Both the position numbers and the translations under genes were made by a program. A stretch of 64,000 nt of DNA from Thioalkalivibrio sulfidiphilus (lineage in GTDB: Bacteria; Pseudomonadota; Gammaproteobacteria; Ectothiorhodospirales; Ectothiorhodospiraceae), in assembly GCF_000377945.1 (NCBI RefSeq), contig NZ_KB898926.1:43841-107840 (forward strand), in the 5' to 3' direction. The notes under the pieces were generated by a model. It saw nothing but the letters and a program-made list of their open reading frames with translations. It was not told where the DNA came from and made no database searches. Positions 1 through 8,268 of this stretch are shown here, one piece after another (within the stretch, counting starts at the first letter, position 1; each line of letters opens with the position of its first letter).

Positions 1-22
1 CATTATTTAAGGCGTATAGCTG

Positions 23-277
23 ATGGTAACGATTCGACTCGCCCGTGGCGGTGCCAAGAAGGCCCCCTTCTACCACATCGTGGTCACCGACTCCCGTAGC
101 CCCCGCGACAGCGGCTACATCGAGCAGCTGGGTTACTTCAACCCCGTGGCCCGTGGTCAGGAAGTGCGCCTGCACATGAACCAGGAGCGCATTGAGCACT
201 GGGTGTCCAAGGGCGCCCAGACCTCCGAGCGCGTGGGCAAGCTGCTGGCCGAGTTCCGCAAGCAGAATCAGGCCTGA
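23..277 (+). CDS. rpsP: 30S ribosomal protein bS16
   Basis: This 84-residue protein is ribosomal protein bS16, a small-subunit assembly protein. The N-terminus ([20 protein letters not shown]) and the central [19 protein letters not shown] block are typical of the family, and the length is normal. It is the first gene of the conserved rpsP-rimM-trmD-rplS operon. Only 22 bp of upstream sequence lie in the window, so the operon promoter is probably outside it. An AAGG stretch lies about 10 nt before the ATG. Confidence 0.97.
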   Translation: MVTIRLARGGAKKAPFYHIVVTDSRSPRDSGYIEQLGYFNPVARGQEVRLHMNQERIEHWVSKGAQTSERVGKLLAEFRKQNQA

Positions 278-303
278 CAGGCCTGGACGCCGCGCACGCC
301 GGC

Positions 304-807
304 ATGGAACGGCGTTCCATCGTGCTGGGCCGGGTGACCGGCCTTTACGGCGTTCAGGGCTGGGTCAAGGTGTTTTCCGAGACCCGGCCCCGTGAAGAGA
401 TCGTCCGCTACAACCCGGTCCTGCTGGGACACGCGGGGCAGTGGCGGGAAACCCGGGTGGTGGGCGGCAAGGCCCACGGCAAGGGTGTGGTGATGAAGTT
501 CCAGGGTTGCGAGGACCGCGACGCGGCCGCGGCCCTGATGGGGCAGGAGATCGCCGTCTGGCGTGAACAGCTGGCGCGACTGCCGAAGGGCGAATACTAC
601 TGGGCCGACCTGGTAGGGCTCGAGGTGGTCACCACCGGGGGCGAGTCGCTCGGTGTGGTGGACAGCCTGTTCGAGACCGGGGCCAACGATGTGATCGTGG
701 TCAAGGGTGAACGGGAACGGTTGATCCCCTACGTGCGCGGTGAGTTCGTCCGCGACGTGGACCTGGAAGCCGGCACCCTGACGGTGGACTGGGACCCGGA
801 GTTCTAG
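304..807 (+). CDS. rimM: Ribosome maturation factor RimM
   Basis: RimM (167 aa) binds ribosomal protein S19 and assists maturation of the 30S head. The N-terminal RimM beta-barrel begins near residue 5 (VLGRVTGLYGVQGWVKVFS). The C-terminal PRC-barrel-like half contains YYWADLVGLEV and ends with LTVDWDPEF. It lies 26 bp downstream of rpsP. No strong Shine-Dalgarno precedes the ATG, so translation may be coupled to rpsP. The last base of its TAG stop is also the first base of a 260-bp palindromic element that separates it from trmD. Confidence 0.95.
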   Translation: MERRSIVLGRVTGLYGVQGWVKVFSETRPREEIVRYNPVLLGHAGQWRETRVVGGKAHGKGVVMKFQGCEDRDAAAALMGQEIAVWREQLARLPKGEYYWADLVGLEVVTTGGESLGVVDSLFETGANDVIVVKGERERLIPYVRGEFVRDVDLEAGTLTVDWDPEF

Positions 808-1067
808 TGTCCTGAGTCAGAGATTCGTTGCATTTCAGCGGGCCTGTACGGGATGCGCGGCAAGGCGCTCGAGCGAAGGACGGGCAGGCCCATTCGAGCG
901 AGAGCAACGCGGCCGAGCACCCGTACAGCCCGCCCGTAGGGAGCCCCGCACAAGACCCAATGCGGCGTTGCGGTCCTTGCCAAGGGCTTGCCATTGCCTG
1001 CGGCCCGCGCCTTGCCTTGGGTCTTGTGCGGGGCTCTGAAATGCAACGAATCTCTAACTCAGGACAC
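807..1067. mobile_element. MITE-like palindromic element between rimM and trmD
   Basis: The ends are inverted repeats of about 32 bp with one mismatch: TGTCCTGAGTCAGAGATTCG... on the left, and its complement ending CTCTAACTCAGGACA on the right. Between them lie two further stems. Stem A pairs 838-852 with 920-933 (around CCTGTACGGG / CCCGTACAGC). Stem B is a perfect 20-bp pairing of 941-960 with 1017-1036, starting GAGCCCCGCACAAG. No credible coding frame is present. The left end overlaps the rimM stop and the right end stops 8 bp before the trmD start. Its size, terminal repeats and lack of genes fit a non-autonomous miniature transposable element or REP-like unit; mobility is inferred. Confidence 0.75.
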
Positions 1068-1074
1068 TGGGCCC

Positions 1075-1833
1075 GTGCGCATCGACGTGGTGACACTCTT
1101 CCCGGATCTGGTGAACTGCGTCTCGGGATGCGGGGTCACGGGACGGGCGGTGGAGCGGGGCATCCTGGACCTGCACTGCTGGAACCCGAGGGACTACACC
1201 GAGGACCGGCACCGCACCGTGGACGACCGGCCCTATGGCGGCGGCCCCGGCATGGTGATGAAGGTGGAGCCCCTGCGGCGCGCCATCCGCGATGCCCGGC
1301 AGGCGGACCCGGTCCCACCCCTGGTGGTCTACATGAGCCCCCAGGGACGCAGGCTCGACCAGGGCGCCGTGCAGCGGCTGGCCGATCTGCCCCGGCTGAT
1401 CTTGATTGCCGGACGCTACGAGGGCATCGACGAGCGTCTGGTGGAACTGGAAGTGGATGAGGAATGGTCCATCGGCGACTACGTCCTCTCCGGCGGCGAA
1501 CTGGCCGCCATGGTGGTGATCGACGCTTGCGCCCGGCTGTTGCCGGGGGCGCTGGGCGACGAGGATTCGGCGCAGCAGGATTCGTTCATGACGGGCCTGC
1601 TGGACTACCCGCACTACACGCGCCCGGAGGTCTACGAGGGGCGGGGTGTGCCGCAGGTGCTGCTCGGCGGACATCATGCCGAGATCGAGCGCTGGCGGCG
1701 CAAGCAGGCCCTGGGCCGGACCTGGCAAAGGCGCCCGGACCTGCTGGAACACAGGGTTTTGGACGAGGCGGATCAACGCCTTCTGGATGAATATCGACGC
1801 GAGCTCGCAGATGCGGATCGCAGCAAGCAGTGA
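1075..1833 (+). CDS. trmD: tRNA (guanine-37-N1)-methyltransferase TrmD
   Basis: TrmD (252 aa) methylates G37 of tRNAs reading CNN codons, using S-adenosylmethionine. The protein begins [12 protein letters not shown] at a GTG codon. The in-frame ATG at 988 is rejected because it would translate the repeat element and add a non-homologous N-terminus. The family signatures [13 protein letters not shown] (about residues 44-56) and the SPOUT knot region [11 protein letters not shown] and [11 protein letters not shown] are intact. The only Shine-Dalgarno-like sequence is AGGA at 1061-1064, inside the right terminal repeat of the upstream element, so that element may supply the initiation signal. 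Confidence 0.96.
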   Translation: MRIDVVTLFPDLVNCVSGCGVTGRAVERGILDLHCWNPRDYTEDRHRTVDDRPYGGGPGMVMKVEPLRRAIRDARQADPVPPLVVYMSPQGRRLDQGAVQRLADLPRLILIAGRYEGIDERLVELEVDEEWSIGDYVLSGGELAAMVVIDACARLLPGALGDEDSAQQDSFMTGLLDYPHYTRPEVYEGRGVPQVLLGGHHAEIERWRRKQALGRTWQRRPDLLEHRVLDEADQRLLDEYRRELADADRSKQ

Positions 1834-1850
1834 CTGACAGGGGTCAAACC

Positions 1851-2204
1851 ATGAGCAAGATCATTCAGCAGCTGGAAGCGGAACAGATGAACCGCGAAGT
1901 GCCTGACTTCACCCCCGGTGACACCGTGGTGGTGCAGGTCAAGGTGAAGGAAGGCAACCGCGAGCGCCTGCAGGCCTTCGAGGGTGTGGTCATCGCCAAG
2001 CGCAACCGCGGCCTGAACTCCGCGTTCACCGTGCGCAAGATCTCCCACGGCGAGGGTGTGGAACGTGTGTTCCAGACCTACAGCCCGGCGGTGGCCGAGA
2101 TCCAGGTCAAGCGTCGCGGTTCCGTGCGTCGCGCCAAGCTCTACTACCTGCGCGACCTGACCGGCAAGGCTGCCCGCATCAAGGAAGACATCAAGCGCGG
2201 CTGA
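1851..2204 (+). CDS. rplS: 50S ribosomal protein bL19
   Basis: Ribosomal protein bL19 (117 aa) sits at the 30S-50S interface. The start ATG at 1851 gives the family N-terminus [13 protein letters not shown], with a Shine-Dalgarno-like AGGGG about 8 nt upstream; an in-frame ATG at 1830 is less likely. The conserved block [19 protein letters not shown] is near the C-terminus. It is the last gene of the operon, 17 bp after trmD, and is followed at once by an intrinsic terminator. Confidence 0.97.
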   Translation: MSKIIQQLEAEQMNREVPDFTPGDTVVVQVKVKEGNRERLQAFEGVVIAKRNRGLNSAFTVRKISHGEGVERVFQTYSPAVAEIQVKRRGSVRRAKLYYLRDLTGKAARIKEDIKRG

Positions 2205-2218
2205 TCCCGAGCCCACCG

Positions 2219-2250
2219 TAAAAAAACGCCCCGACCGGGGCGTTTTTTTT
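2219..2250 (+). terminator. Intrinsic terminator of the rpsP-rimM-trmD-rplS operon
   Basis: An A-rich stretch leads into an ACGCCCC-GA-CCGGGGCGT-type GC hairpin followed by eight T residues. It lies 15 bp after the rplS stop. The A-tract and T-tract flanks would let it work in both directions. Confidence 0.93.
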
Positions 2251-2305
2251 GTCCGTAGGGTTTGCAATCCGTCCATGGTCGCTGCCACGTTGTGGGTTAT
2301 GCTTT

Positions 2306-2387
2306 TGACCACTGACCACTGACCACTGACCACTGACCACTGACCACTGACCACTGACCACTGACCACTGACCACTGACCACTGACC
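2306..2387. repeat. Heptanucleotide tandem array (TGACCAC)11
   Basis: Eleven perfect copies of TGACCAC (2306-2382) are followed by a partial TGACC. The array ends 7 bp before the ATG at 2395 and occupies the place where a promoter and Shine-Dalgarno would normally lie. The perfect repeats suggest recent expansion or active homogenisation. A change in copy number would shift spacing by 7 bp. Confidence 0.97.
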
Positions 2388-2394
2388 TGTGTCC

Positions 2395-4131
2395 ATGCCA
2401 CGCCTCCTGCTGCTACTCCTGATCCTCCTGACTCCCCTGTCCCATGCCGACCCGGTCGTCGACGAAGCCATGGGACTTGCCCGTCTGGGAGCCGCCGATC
2501 TGGCCCTGGCCATCTTGGATCGCCACCCACCGGATCGCCTGACCCACCCGGACCGCTGGATGGCCAGGGAGCGGGCGCGTCTCGAGATCCTGGGCATGGA
2601 GCAGCGCTGGCAGGGGGTGGTGGACCGTGCCGCACGCCTGCCGGCCGGTCTGCCCCGGGAGTTCCTCATCTGGGCCCGGACCCGGGAGGCCCATGCCCTG
2701 CTGTCCCTGGGGCGTGGCGAGGCGGCCCGCTCGGTGCTGCGGGACCTGATCTGGTTCTCCGGGGATGCGGTCAGCGAGGCCTGGCTGGATGCCTGGCGCG
2801 GCATGCTGGCGGAGAGCTACTGGCAGGACGGGCTGGGTGACGATGCGCTTTCCACGCTGCGCCGCTGGCGCCAGGATCGGGGCGAGGCGGCGCAGATCCC
2901 GCTGCAACTGGAGGCCCGTGTACTGCTGGACCAGGGGCAGGGCGAGGAGGCGGCGCACATCCTGGAGCGGGAAACCGGCCACGAGGCCCGCGCCCTGCGG
3001 GCGCTGGCCTTGCTGCGCACCGGCAGCCGTCCCGCCGAGGATCTGCATCGGAGCATGACCCAGGCGGCGGCGACGGCGGACCTGCCCGCCCCGGATCGTG
3101 CCCGTTACCTGGCCGTGGCCGCCCTGGCGGCCGCCGAGACCACGGACCTGGCGCGGCGCGTGGAGGCCCTGGAGCGGGCCTTCGCCGTGCAGGGGCGACT
3201 GCCCCGGGAGGAGCAGATGCTGCGCCTGGACAAGGATGCCCTGTGGCTGGCCTATCTGGACCTCGGGGAATCCCTGGGCAACGAACGCCAGTTGCTGATC
3301 GGCGATGACGACGCCTGGTTCGCCCTGGCGGACAGCCTGGGCAGCCGGTCGAGGATCCAGGCCCGGGCCCTGTTTGCGGTGGTGGGTGTGCGTGGCGTCG
3401 ATCCCGAGGGTCGCGCCACCGCCCACCGGCGCCTGGGTGAAAGCCTGCTCGATCGGGATGACGGCGCCGAACTGATGGACGTGCTCTACCTGGAGGGCGG
3501 GCGCTTCCCGACCCCAGAGGACGTGCCCGCCCCGGTGCGTCACCTGCTGGCCGAGCACGCCGTGGACCGGGGCGATCTGGATACCGCTTCACGCCTCATG
3601 GCGGGACTGTCCCGGCCGCCGGAAGGGGTGGACGGCTTCGAATGGGGCCTGCGCCGGGCCCGGGTGCTGATCCTGGGGGGGCAGGAGGAGGCGGGCATCG
3701 ACGCCCTTTACGACCTGCTGTCCGGGGTGCGGCAGTTCGACGCCGAGCGGGCCGACCGGTTCCTTCAGGTGCTGTTCGATCTGCAGACCCTGCGCCGTCA
3801 TGATGCCGCCGTGCACCTGTTCCGGGCCGTCGCGCCCCGGCTTACCGACGCCCGCCAGGCCCGGGAGGTGCTCTACTGGGAGGCGGACTCCCACCAGGCC
3901 CTGGGCCAGCACGAGGAGGCGGCCCGGCTGTACCTGCGCTCGGCGGGGCTGGGGGACGGGCCCTGGGACCCCTGGGGCATGACCGCCCGGTTCCAGGCCG
4001 CCGGGGCCCTGGCGGAGGCGGGGCATGTGTCCGATGCCCGTGCCCTGTACCTGGACCTGCTGCGGGTCACCCGTGAGCCGGAACGCCGTGTGCTGCTGCG
4101 TCAGCGCCTGCAACAGCTGGACCTGCGCTGA
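2395..4131 (+). CDS. Exported TPR-like helical repeat protein, function unknown
   Basis: This 578-aa protein starts with a signal peptide (MPRLLLLLLILLTPLSHA, cleavage probably after residue 18). The rest is alpha-helical and rich in Ala, Leu, Arg and Glu, with repeated patterns such as LGAADLALAILDRHP and LGQHEEAARLYLRSAGLGDG that resemble tetratricopeptide or Sel1-like units. A periplasmic or outer-membrane scaffolding role is plausible, but no specific function is recognisable. An alternative GTG start lies two codons upstream at 2389. Neither start has a Shine-Dalgarno, because the heptad array abuts the start region. It stands alone, after the rplS terminator and before the chemoreceptor gene. 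Confidence 0.8.
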   Translation: MPRLLLLLLILLTPLSHADPVVDEAMGLARLGAADLALAILDRHPPDRLTHPDRWMARERARLEILGMEQRWQGVVDRAARLPAGLPREFLIWARTREAHALLSLGRGEAARSVLRDLIWFSGDAVSEAWLDAWRGMLAESYWQDGLGDDALSTLRRWRQDRGEAAQIPLQLEARVLLDQGQGEEAAHILERETGHEARALRALALLRTGSRPAEDLHRSMTQAAATADLPAPDRARYLAVAALAAAETTDLARRVEALERAFAVQGRLPREEQMLRLDKDALWLAYLDLGESLGNERQLLIGDDDAWFALADSLGSRSRIQARALFAVVGVRGVDPEGRATAHRRLGESLLDRDDGAELMDVLYLEGGRFPTPEDVPAPVRHLLAEHAVDRGDLDTASRLMAGLSRPPEGVDGFEWGLRRARVLILGGQEEAGIDALYDLLSGVRQFDAERADRFLQVLFDLQTLRRHDAAVHLFRAVAPRLTDARQAREVLYWEADSHQALGQHEEAARLYLRSAGLGDGPWDPWGMTARFQAAGALAEAGHVSDARALYLDLLRVTREPERRVLLRQRLQQLDLR

Positions 4132-4208
4132 GTCCCCATGTTTGCCGGGGTCATGATATGCGTTCATGCCCTCGGATGGCGCCGCTGGTCTGGCGTCTCG
4201 GCATCAGC

Positions 4209-4236
4209 TAAAGATTTTCCCTGGTTGTGCCGATAG
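4209..4236 (+). promoter_or_regulatory. Candidate sigma28 (FliA) promoter of the chemoreceptor gene
   Basis: TAAA at 4209-4212 and GCCGATAG at 4229-4236 match the sigma28 consensus TAAA-N15-GCCGATAA, but with 16 bases between the boxes instead of 15. The site is 93 bp upstream of a chemoreceptor gene, the kind of gene usually in the FliA regulon. The assignment is inference from motif and context. Confidence 0.55.
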
Positions 4237-4328
4237 CATGAGGTACACAGAACACTAACGATCCCCCGGCGTCTGCATCCGCACGGATGGCGCAAAAAAC
4301 GATGGGGGACAGACCACCGGAGTCCGAC

Positions 4329-6353
4329 ATGTTCAGCGCCCTCGCCAGGTTGTCCATCCGCTTCAAGCTGCTGGCAGGTTTCGCCTTCGTCCTTGCCATC
4401 CTGCTCATCGTCTCCCTCATCGGTCTGCGCGGTCTGCAGGCTACCCGGGTCATGGTGGACGAGATGGTGGGCGAGGTGCAGCCGGTGACCCTGGCCGCCA
4501 TGGAGGTGGACAGCGCCCTGCACAACGCGGCCTCCTCCCTGGGCTTCTACCTGATGAGCAAGGAGGACGTGCATCGAGACGCCTACGACGCCAACTTGGC
4601 GCGCCTGAGGGAGGCGGTATCCGGCCTGGCGTCCGCCCCCCTGGTGCAGGCCGATCCGGAACTCAACCGGCTTGTGACGGCCATCGCCGCGGAGGCCGAG
4701 TCCTTCATGGGGTACCGCGACGAGATGGTGGCGGTGGCCACCGATCTCAGCCTCAACATGCCCGCCATGGAGATCTCCGCGGTCCGGCTCAACCCGTTTG
4801 CCCAGGAGTACCTGCAGAACATCTCCCAGATGGCGGCCACGGAGATGAGCGAGGATCTCAGTGAGACACGCAGGGAGCTGTTCAACGACTTCCACGAGGT
4901 GCGTTACGGCATGAGCAACATCATGGCCGGCATCCGGGGATTCGTCGCCTTCCGCGACACCGCCTCCCGCGAGAACACCCAGCTGTATCTCAATCGCAAC
5001 CGCAGCCTGCTGCAATCGATCCAGGAGCGTGGATTCCTGCTCAACTTCGAACAGGAGATGGGCCTGGAGGAACTCGTTCGCCTTCAGGCCGAGCTGGAGG
5101 AAGGTCTGGCCGAATTGTTCCGTGTGCACGGCAGTGACCAGTCCCATCGCGATGCCTACCTGATCCGCACCCAGGTGGGTCCGCTGCTGTTGCAGAGCAA
5201 GGAGCGCATCAACGATCTGGTGTCGCGTCTGGAGGGGCGCATCCAGGTCACCAGCGAGGCCCTGGTGGACCAGGGGCAGACGGCGCAGCGCGTCATGCTC
5301 ACCTTCCTGCTCATCGGCCTGGCCCTCGGCGTGCTGGCGGCCATCGTGCTGGCCGGCGCCATCGTGCGTCCCCTGCGCCAGGCCATCGTCGCCATGGAGG
5401 ACATCGCCCAGGGCGAGGGCGACCTGACCCGCACCCTCAAGGAACAGGGCGGCCCCGAGCTGTCCGCCCTGGCGCGCGCCTTCAACCAGTTCGTGGCCAA
5501 GATCCGCAACGCCATGAGCCAGGTCACCGATGCGGTCTCCCAGCTCTCCAGTGCGGCGGAACAGATGTCAGTGATCTGTGCCGAGACCAACGAGGGCGTG
5601 GAGCGTCAGCGCAACGAGACCGACCGGGTCGCCACCGCCATGAACGAGATGTTCAGCACCTCCCAGGAGGTGGCCGGCAGCGCCGGTGCTGCGGCCGATG
5701 CCACCCATGCCGCCGATCAGGCCGCGCAGGACGGCGAGCGCATCGTCAACGAGGCCATCGCCTCGATCACCGACCTGGCCCATGAGGTGGAGAACGCCGC
5801 CGGCGTGATCGACAGCCTGGGTCAGGACGCGGAGAAGATCGACTCGGTGATGGATGTGATCCGCGGCATCGCCGAGCAGACCAACCTGCTGGCGCTCAAC
5901 GCCGCCATCGAAGCGGCGCGCGCCGGTGAACAGGGCCGTGGCTTTGCGGTGGTGGCCGATGAGGTGCGCACCCTGGCCTCACGGACCCAGGAGTCGACCC
6001 GCGAGATCCAGCAGATGATCGAGCGCCTGCAGGCCGCTTCCCGCAAGGCAGTTGAGGTGATGGAATCCGGGCGCAAGCGCGCCCACGCCACGGTCGAGGC
6101 CGCCCACGGTGCAAAGACGTCCCTGGGCACCATCACCGGGGCGGTCAAGACCATCAACGAGATGAATACGCAGATCGCCGTGGCCTCCAGGGAGCAGAGC
6201 CAGGTGGCCGAGGAGATGAACCGCAACGTGGTCAACATCAGCGACGTGGCCGAGGTCAATGCCCGTGCCGCCGGTCAGGTGGCCTCGGCCACCCAGGATC
6301 TGTCCCGTCTCTCCGCCGAGTTGCGCGGGCTGGTATCCCAGTTCAAGCTCTAG
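4329..6353 (+). CDS. Methyl-accepting chemotaxis protein
   Basis: This 674-aa chemoreceptor has TM1 at about residues 14-33 and a large periplasmic helical sensor domain (about 35-318). TM2 lies at about 320-345, and a HAMP domain begins [22 protein letters not shown]. The cytoplasmic signalling domain has the highly conserved tip [20 protein letters not shown] near residue 515, flanked by methylation helices. The ATG at 4329 ([13 protein letters not shown]) is chosen over one at 4287 because GGAG precedes it by a few bases. The ligand is unknown. Its TAG stop lies inside the CTAG that begins a palindromic repeat. Confidence 0.93.
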   Translation: MFSALARLSIRFKLLAGFAFVLAILLIVSLIGLRGLQATRVMVDEMVGEVQPVTLAAMEVDSALHNAASSLGFYLMSKEDVHRDAYDANLARLREAVSGLASAPLVQADPELNRLVTAIAAEAESFMGYRDEMVAVATDLSLNMPAMEISAVRLNPFAQEYLQNISQMAATEMSEDLSETRRELFNDFHEVRYGMSNIMAGIRGFVAFRDTASRENTQLYLNRNRSLLQSIQERGFLLNFEQEMGLEELVRLQAELEEGLAELFRVHGSDQSHRDAYLIRTQVGPLLLQSKERINDLVSRLEGRIQVTSEALVDQGQTAQRVMLTFLLIGLALGVLAAIVLAGAIVRPLRQAIVAMEDIAQGEGDLTRTLKEQGGPELSALARAFNQFVAKIRNAMSQVTDAVSQLSSAAEQMSVICAETNEGVERQRNETDRVATAMNEMFSTSQEVAGSAGAAADATHAADQAAQDGERIVNEAIASITDLAHEVENAAGVIDSLGQDAEKIDSVMDVIRGIAEQTNLLALNAAIEAARAGEQGRGFAVVADEVRTLASRTQESTREIQQMIERLQAASRKAVEVMESGRKRAHATVEAAHGAKTSLGTITGAVKTINEMNTQIAVASREQSQVAEEMNRNVVNISDVAEVNARAAGQVASATQDLSRLSAELRGLVSQFKL

Positions 6354-6434
6354 CCCGCATATCTCACCGGTCGGACACCGGCGGACGCGAATCCTTCGCC
6401 TGCTTCCGCGATCCCGGTGAGATATGCGGGCTAG
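6350..6434. repeat. Palindromic element, CTAG-ended family (copy 1)
   Basis: Perfect 21-bp arms (6350-6370 and 6414-6434) begin CTAGCCCGCATATCTCACC. They flank a 43-bp centre that can form a smaller hairpin (GCGAA / TTCGC). The first 19 bases are identical to the ends of the element at 42787-42970, while the interiors differ. The element starts on the stop codon of the chemoreceptor gene and could act as its transcript end, although there is no T-tract. Confidence 0.92.
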
Positions 6435-6455
6435 CAGGTTGGCTGGGAGATCACC

Positions 6456-6956
6456 ATGGACCATGATGCCGTGATCCAGACGCCCGTCGGGCGTCTGGGC
6501 ATTCGTTGCGATGGTGGCAAGCTGCTGAGCGCCATCGACTATCTTTCCGACACGACACCGCTTTGTGCGCCGCGTCATGACTTGTCCGCGGAAGTGGCGC
6601 GTCAGCTTCGTTGTTACTTCGACGATCCCGCGTTTCGTTTTGATCTGCCGCTGGCCGAGCTGGGTACGCCCTTTCAACGCCGGGTCTGGTCGGCCTTGCT
6701 TGAAATCCCTTGTGGTGAAACACGCAGCTACGGCGAGATCGCCCAAGCGCTTGCCAGTGGTGCGCGCGCCGTGGGCGGCGCCTGCGCGCGCAATCCGCTC
6801 ATCATCGTGGTGCCCTGTCATCGTGTGGTGCCCGCGGGTGGCGGACTGGGCGGTTACGGAGGCAGTACGCGGGGTGCGGAGGTGGACATCAAGGCCTGGT
6901 TGCTGCGCCATGAGGCGCGTGATGCGAGAGCCTGCATTCACCGCGCGCACAAATAA
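6456..6956 (+). CDS. ogt: Methylated-DNA--protein-cysteine methyltransferase
   Basis: This 166-aa suicide DNA-repair protein removes alkyl groups from O6-alkylguanine onto its own cysteine. The active-site motif PCHRV is present (IIVVPCHRVVPAGG), preceded by the winged-helix region GTPFQRRVWSALLEIPCGE and the CARNP segment. There is no Ada regulatory domain, so it is of the Ogt type. It is monocistronic, 21 bp after the palindromic element. Confidence 0.93.
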   Translation: MDHDAVIQTPVGRLGIRCDGGKLLSAIDYLSDTTPLCAPRHDLSAEVARQLRCYFDDPAFRFDLPLAELGTPFQRRVWSALLEIPCGETRSYGEIAQALASGARAVGGACARNPLIIVVPCHRVVPAGGGLGGYGGSTRGAEVDIKAWLLRHEARDARACIHRAHK

Positions 6957-7065
6957 TTTCATCAGACAGCGAATAAATGCGGGGCTTGCAGCGTCATTGT
7001 GGTGTCGTGCTGCGGTGAATCGAGTGCTCACGCTATATTAGAAAATGCTGTTGTTTTTCTGTTTC

Positions 7066-7409
7066 TTGACATTGCACCAGTGCTTTATCAGGCTATAGCC
7101 CAGTCATGAGCAGGACGTATCGGGAGAGGGCACGCTCATGACTGCAAATAAGAAAACAGAAAGTTTTGGGAGGTTGGTATGCAAGTAGTCTGGGCTGTGT
7201 TCGCGGTGGCACCCACGCCATGCAGCGAGTGGTCCGCATCTTAGGCCGTCACTCCAACATTGTTTTCGTCACATAAAAACTGTGGCACGGCCAATCCAGG
7301 TCTCCTGTCCGTTTCAAGATCAACATGGAATGCAATCCTGGACCAGACAGGTTGTCTTGGGATGGTCATCCCTGCCGCGAACGAAGTGAATCTATAGATG
7401 GAGGTTTCC
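7066..7409 (+). promoter_or_regulatory. Long 5' region of the first soxA gene
   Basis: The 453-bp gap between ogt and soxA1 is AT-richer than its surroundings. It holds a perfect TTGACA at 7066-7071, but no good -10 box at 16-18 bp spacing. It also contains an AGAAAA / TTTTCT dyad near 7040-7062 and two tiny reading frames (7138-7188 and 7179-7244). The segment just before soxA1 carries its Shine-Dalgarno (GGAGG, about 7400). The region probably contains the sox promoter and a long leader, but the elements cannot be assigned firmly. Confidence 0.4.
7179..7244 (+). CDS. Possible 21-aa leader peptide upstream of soxA1
   Basis: The frame encodes MQVVWAVFAVAPTPCSEWSAS and is preceded by a strong Shine-Dalgarno-like GGGAGG at 7168-7173. 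It overlaps, in another frame, a 16-aa frame at 7138-7188 (MTANKKTESFGRLVCK) that also has an upstream GGGAG. Neither resembles a known protein. They could be leader peptides, decayed gene remains or chance. Confidence 0.25.
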   Translation: MQVVWAVFAVAPTPCSEWSAS

Positions 7410-8243
7410 ATGTTTAAGAAAGCCTTGCTGGCGTTGCCTCTGGCCCTGACCGTTGGGGTCTCGGCTCACGCTAAGGATCCGGTGGAAGTGCTTCAGGGGT
7501 TGATCAATTCCATCGACTCCCCCTACCTGACCCAGAGTGAACAGAACCTGATGATGATGCCGGACAACCCTGCCCTGTGGGTTGCCGAGGATGGCAGGGC
7601 GCTGTTCCACACGCCTCGCGGCCCCAACAACGTCTCCATGGAGGCCTGTGACTTCGGCAAGGGTCCTGGCGTGCTGGAAGGCGTGTATGTCGAGATGCCC
7701 CGTTACTTCGCCGATACCGGTCGCGTGATGGATCTGGAGACCCGCATCGTCCACTGCATGACCACCGTGCAGGGCTTCCCCGCCGATGATCCGGCCGTGC
7801 GTGCGCGTCATAACAACGACTCCGACCACATGAAGCTGCAGACCTACATCGCCAGCTACTCCAACGGCATGCCCTGGAATCCGCCCCTGAGCCATCCACT
7901 GGAGAAGGCCCTGCGTGACGCCGGTGAGCAGATGTTCTTCCGCCGTGCCGGTGCGCTGGACATGAACTGTGCCACCTGCCACAGCCAGACCGGCAAGCGC
8001 ATCCGTGCATCCGTACTGCCCAACGCCAACGTGCCCCAGGAGTGGACCAAGGCCGTTTCCTGGCCCGCCTTCCGCGTGGGTCATGACCACGTGCGCAGCT
8101 CCCAGCACCGTGTGCGCGGCTGCTACTGGCAGATGCGTCAAGGCCAGATCGTGGCCGGTTCCGACGCCTCCATCGCGCTGATTTCCTACTGGACCGATCT
8201 CGCGCGCGGCCAGCCGGCCATCCTGCCTGACATGAAGCGCTGA
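7410..8243 (+). CDS. soxA: SoxA-type c cytochrome, copy 1
   Basis: SoxA with SoxX forms the periplasmic heme enzyme that couples thiosulfate to a cysteine of SoxY. This 277-aa precursor has a signal peptide ending SAHA (about residue 21). It has one heme site, C187-A-T-C190-H191, and the conserved active-site cysteine C238 in GCYWQMR. The N-terminal domain keeps two cysteines (C80, C116) but no CxxCH, so it belongs to the single-heme SoxA type. The start at 7410 is chosen over the ATG at 7398 because the GGAGG between them is a well-placed Shine-Dalgarno. soxX follows 25 bp downstream. No soxB, soxYZ or soxCD is nearby. Confidence 0.92.
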   Translation: MFKKALLALPLALTVGVSAHAKDPVEVLQGLINSIDSPYLTQSEQNLMMMPDNPALWVAEDGRALFHTPRGPNNVSMEACDFGKGPGVLEGVYVEMPRYFADTGRVMDLETRIVHCMTTVQGFPADDPAVRARHNNDSDHMKLQTYIASYSNGMPWNPPLSHPLEKALRDAGEQMFFRRAGALDMNCATCHSQTGKRIRASVLPNANVPQEWTKAVSWPAFRVGHDHVRSSQHRVRGCYWQMRQGQIVAGSDASIALISYWTDLARGQPAILPDMKR

Positions 8244-8268
8244 TCCCGGACGCAACAGGAGATAGAAA

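Noticed and set aside
828..1460. Open frames inside the rimM-trmD spacer
   Set aside because: They read through inverted repeats and trmD out of frame. No homology, and the spacer is fully explained as a palindromic element.
7066..7098. TTGACA with CTATAG as a sigma70 promoter for soxA1
   Set aside because: The spacing of 21 bp is too long and no alternative -10 at 16-18 bp is acceptable. It is recorded only as part of the regulatory region.
7291..7306. TGGCACG before soxA1, resembling the -24 element of a sigma54 promoter
   Set aside because: The matching -12 region reads ATCC instead of TTGC at the required spacing and lacks the invariant G, so it is unlikely to be a sigma54 promoter.
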